The notes beneath the pieces are model-generated. The model saw only the letters and a program-made list of their open reading frames with translations, did no database searches and was not told where the DNA came from. A stretch of 64,000 bases of DNA from Pegea sp. RAD2-039 (lineage: Eukaryota > Chordata > Thaliacea > Salpida > Salpidae). Positions 60,801-64,000 of the stretch are shown here, piece after piece (the first letter of the stretch is position 1; every line of letters starts with the position of its first letter). The stretch covers positions 5,828,001 to 5,892,000 of the forward strand of contig JAQGEQ010000071.1 of the NCBI GenBank assembly GCA_034620365.1, given 5' to 3'. A program made the position numbers and the translations under genes.

Positions 60801-63350
60801 TTGTTTTCCTCACAAACTTCACTAATTCCATAATTTTTTTTTCATATTTTAAACGACAATTAAATTTGCGAATTTTGTAAAAGAACGAAATAATATCATT
60901 TAAGCGATTTCTGTTGACTAAAACATTATCCGATTAAGAGGTCTTTTCTCCTATTCAATCTAAACATCTAAAAAAATACATTTGAATGTCTGACGTCAGC
61001 TTTATGTACTCAGTTTTTTAAAACAAATAATTTATCACGGTATTACTACTGTAGTCATTACAATTAAATGTTACTGGTTGTGTAATAAAATGAAAAAAGT
61101 GAAAATATAGCAAGTCATCAATAAATTACTTTCTGTCTTTAATTTATTCTTTTATTATACTTAATTTAACTTTCATCATGAGTATAATTTGATATATTTG
61201 ACCAAAATACTAAAAGGTTTTAGTTAGAAGTTACTTGAGTGGTTGTAATGTGTATTTCAACACTAGCTAAATATCCAAATCTTGGTTTTGTGTTTCAAAG
61301 TAATTTTTTGATTAATATTTTTTTCGAAATTCCTTCAAAGGTTCACTTTCTATAATTTTTAATTCACTTTAAACGTTCTTGTCTCTTAGTCTGGAATTTT
61401 CGTTTTTCAAAAACCAGTTTAACTTTTATGTGAATAGATTCAATTGTGATAATTTCATTTTCTCTAATTACAAGCACTTTTAATAAGTAACAAATTACAT
61501 TTGCTTGAAATATTCTAATTTAATTAATCTTTCTCAAAGAGTAACTAGCACTTGATCAATCAATAACAAAATTGACTAAGATGAGAGGTTGCAGAGTTTA
61601 AAGCAATCAAATCACAAAAGTGAAGACAGAAAGACATGTTTTGATAGTTTTAAAGATGATTAGTTTCATTAATTAGAACTAATTTGGAAATTAAAAACTA
61701 ATATTTTCAAAAATTGACAATTTTTTGAATATAATTTGATGTTTTGAAACTTATTAACAATTTCTGTAATTTTCTTAAAGTTTAATATTTTATATTCCTA
61801 AAATAATTTATTTTTTTAGATAATTATAATTTTAATTATTTAAAATTTTTATTAAAAATAGAAATTTTGAAACGATACACAATCATTGTGTAAATTTATT
61901 TAAAGTTGAAAACATTTATTTATTAAATGAAAGCAACATTTCAAAATTAAATTATTACAAAAGTTGAATTAGGAAAAATTTTCAAACTGAATAAAAATAG
62001 AAAATTTTGAAATTTGTGAATTTTAAAAAACTGAATTTTTGTTCAAATAATTTTAATAAAAACAATTAATATATTAGATGAGAAGAAAATTTATAAAGTT
62101 CAATTTCATTTTTTAGTGTTCTTTAGTGCTTCAAGCGGCTAAAACTTCGATAATTAAAAGAGATTAAAAAAGAGAAGCTACAGAAGAAGAAGAAAAAGTA
62201 AACGAGAGAAAGATGATATGTAGTTGGTAGCAAACACAGTTGATATAGGTTGAATGGTAGGCAAGTTAATGCAAAACTAATTTAAACAATTACAAAAGTT
62301 TGTAGAATTTTTTGATTTTTTAAAAATTATTTTTTTTATCTAATTTGTTTTTTTTAAATTTGAGGTTTTGGAAATTTTTTTTCAGTTATTGATGATTTAG
62401 AAAGAGAAAATGTGATTTGACTTTCGACTTATATTTCTAATTTGTTGTTTTTTTATCTAAATAATAAAACATATAAATATTTAGAATTTTTTTTTAGCTT
62501 TTTAAAAGTTAGATGAAAATATTTTTAAACTTTTTGACGTTTGAAAAGTTTAAATTAAATTTATTGTTTTTACATAAATAGAAAAATTGCTTTGAGTAAA
62601 TCTCATAAATTATTTAGTTAAAATTAACTAAGACAGAAGTGCAAAAAAAAGTTGAGATATTTATTTCAAATAAACTATTGTTTATATAAACAATTAAATA
62701 AACAAACTTTCCTTTTTATATATTTAATTTGAAGAAAATTATTTAATTTTAAAGATATTTTAACAGCAGAATTATTTGTTTATTAAATTTTTTATAACAA
62801 TTATTTATTTAAATTTGAAATAATTTTTACCTTGAAGTGATTTTCAATAAATTTTTTCTCTTTAAATCTACTTATTTTTAAAAGGTGAAAATACCTTTTA
62901 GATATAAAAGTGAAGTTCTAAAAATAGTTTGCTTATACAACAAGCTGGTGTTTGAATATCAAAGTATTTCTTATTTCCAAATGAAAACAAAAATATTTGG
63001 AATTTATCATTTAGTGATTAAAATATTTAAATAATCTTTTTAAAAACAATTCTACAATAAAAAAGCAAAGATTTTTCTAGAACTGATTTTTTTTTGCAAG
63101 AATTTTTACAACAAAATTTCTATTTTTTGATGTCAAATAAAATTGCTCACAAAGTTAACTGGCGATAAAAAGAATTATTCAAAATGTTTTTCCCAGTTAT
63201 TCAAATTGTTTATTTTGTAAGAAATTGTGGTTAAACAGTTCGACATCTATTTTTTAAGTATAAATTTATTCAATTTTATAAAATATGATTTATCAAATTC
63301 AATGTTATTTTAATAATTCTTGTTTTGAAACACTTGATAATATTTCGCTA
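51850..63350. other. Gene desert, AT-rich, scattered motifs
   Basis: No gene recognised. Isolated features are CACGTG at 52,148 and 58,916, TGACGTCA at 57,404-57,411 and 60,991-60,998, and a GC-richer patch at 53,520-53,660. In that patch a possible short terminal frame (SRQAEAELFEVMEQ, stop at about 53,576) follows TCTATAAG. Confidence 0.45.
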
Positions 63351-63351
63351 T

Positions 63352-63357
63352 CACGTG
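63352..63357. promoter_or_regulatory. E-box in the presumed promoter of the edge gene
   Basis: CACGTG within TCACGTGACCGATCG, the most GC-rich word near the right edge, about 355 bases upstream of the signal-peptide exon at 63711. A possible 5'-UTR acceptor (TTTTTCCAG) is near 63,645-63,653. Confidence 0.35.
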
Positions 63358-63710
63358 ACCGATCGAAACAAAAAGTTTAAAGTTTTTTTCGCCGATATAA
63401 TTTGGATTTTTATCTAAATTTTTCGAACTATATGCAAGCACTGTTACTAACTTACCAGCTCTCACAAACCAATCTCTTTTTTTTAACAGATTTTTTTATA
63501 AATCAAATATTTACGGGTAATAAATTATTTTGTAAATATTTTTGTTTATTTTTTTTTGTAGTAAATATTTTCAGATGTAAATTTTTATTTAGTAACTTAA
63601 TTAATTTCAAACTAATAATATTTGTTCCAAAATTTAAATAATCTGTTTTTCCAGTTGTACTTAGGTATTTATGGGTAATTGAACAAGCGTTTTAAATAAA
63701 CACTTTACAA

Positions 63711-63796
63711 ATGAGTGTTTCCATAAGTTTTGTTGAGCTTTTCTTGATTATTATATTAGTGTTTGCTGGCTTTTGCTTACCAAACAGCAAAGAGAG
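63711..63796 (+). CDS. First coding exon with signal peptide; gene continues beyond the window
   Basis: ATG at 63711 opens 28 codons plus two bases and ends at a perfect GTAAGC donor (63797). The peptide (SFVELFLIIILVFAGFC, then LPNSKE) is a textbook signal peptide: short polar start, 15-residue hydrophobic core, small residues before a likely cleavage site around Gly-Phe-Cys. The product is therefore probably secreted or a type I membrane protein. Its family cannot be told from this exon. No second exon is visible in the remaining 200 bases. The desert to the left may be its 5' regulatory region. Confidence 0.6.
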
Positions 63797-64000
63797 GTAA
63801 GCAAGTCTTAAGTATTTAATATTCACAAAATATCCACTTTTACAAATACTAACATTTTTAAAAATATTTTTTTTTAAACTTACAACTAACTGAAATCAAT
63901 GATATGAAAGCCTAGTACTTATAAGAAATCACTAGCTCATAAATTGAAGCTTTCAGTATAACATAGAACACATGCTGTTTCACAGAATTGTTTAAACTAA

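Noticed and set aside
63402..63641. 79-codon frame left of the edge gene
   Set aside because: It is Phe/Leu/Asn-rich, opens at a non-ATG codon (TTG) and shows no coding signature; it is more likely promoter or 5'-UTR intron sequence.
1..64000. CRISPR array, bacterial operons or prophage
   Set aside because: There are no regularly spaced repeats. Genes have spliceosomal introns and intergenic spacing typical of an animal.

Overview
This window is nuclear DNA from an animal. It is very AT-rich (roughly 78-80% by eye), uses the standard genetic code, and its genes are split by GT-AG introns. The protein families are metazoan: an adhesion GPCR, a KIAA0319-type PKD-repeat receptor and a mitochondrial ribosomal protein. 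CR1-like LINE fragments with a zinc-finger ORF1 are scattered between the genes. I cannot name the phylum. Two CTCF-like motifs would favour a bilaterian if they are real.

Gene-bearing left part (1-25,400). Bases 1-2,100 hold two possible terminal exons of unidentified genes. An adhesion GPCR runs from about 2,096 or 2,364 to 7,137 (+). A LINE ORF1 fragment (+) and a tRNA-derived SINE-like unit (-) lie at 8.0-8.6 kb. A complete 18-exon KIAA0319/KIAA0319L homologue occupies 9,560-14,519 (+); its splice phases are consistent from end to end. An internally deleted LINE (-) lies at 15.3-17.0 kb. A single-exon calmodulin-like EF-hand gene (-) follows at 18.2-18.7 kb, then LINE 3' ends (-) at 19.9-21.3 kb. 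An intronless nucleoside hydrolase gene (+) sits at 22.1-23.2 kb. Just beyond it are a LINE fragment and a leftover 3' end of a second hydrolase copy. MRPL28, with eight exons, occupies 23,953-25,256 (+). Introns are of two kinds: several hundred bases in the 5' halves of the large genes, and only 46-57 bases in MRPL28 and the 3' half of the KIAA0319 gene. The genes do not form an obvious pathway. The two large ones encode surface proteins, and the others have unrelated metabolic, mitochondrial or calcium-family roles.

Right part (about 26,500-63,650). This is a roughly 37-kb gene desert of AT-rich sequence. It contains small GC-richer islands carrying perfect or near-perfect animal transcription-factor motifs. 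One module at 42.2-42.35 kb combines an RFX X-box, an ETS core, a TCACGTGA E-box and a CRE. CTCF-like motifs lie at 43.07 and 45.93 kb, an X-box-like palindrome at 46.9 kb, a kappa-B palindrome at 51.76 kb, and isolated CREs at 45.97, 57.4 and 61.0 kb. CACGTG E-boxes occur at least 14 times across the window. A few candidate micro-exons and one improbable 168-codon ORF also lie here. At the right edge (63,711-63,796) is a clear first coding exon with a signal peptide. Its gene runs off the window, and the desert may be its upstream regulatory landscape.
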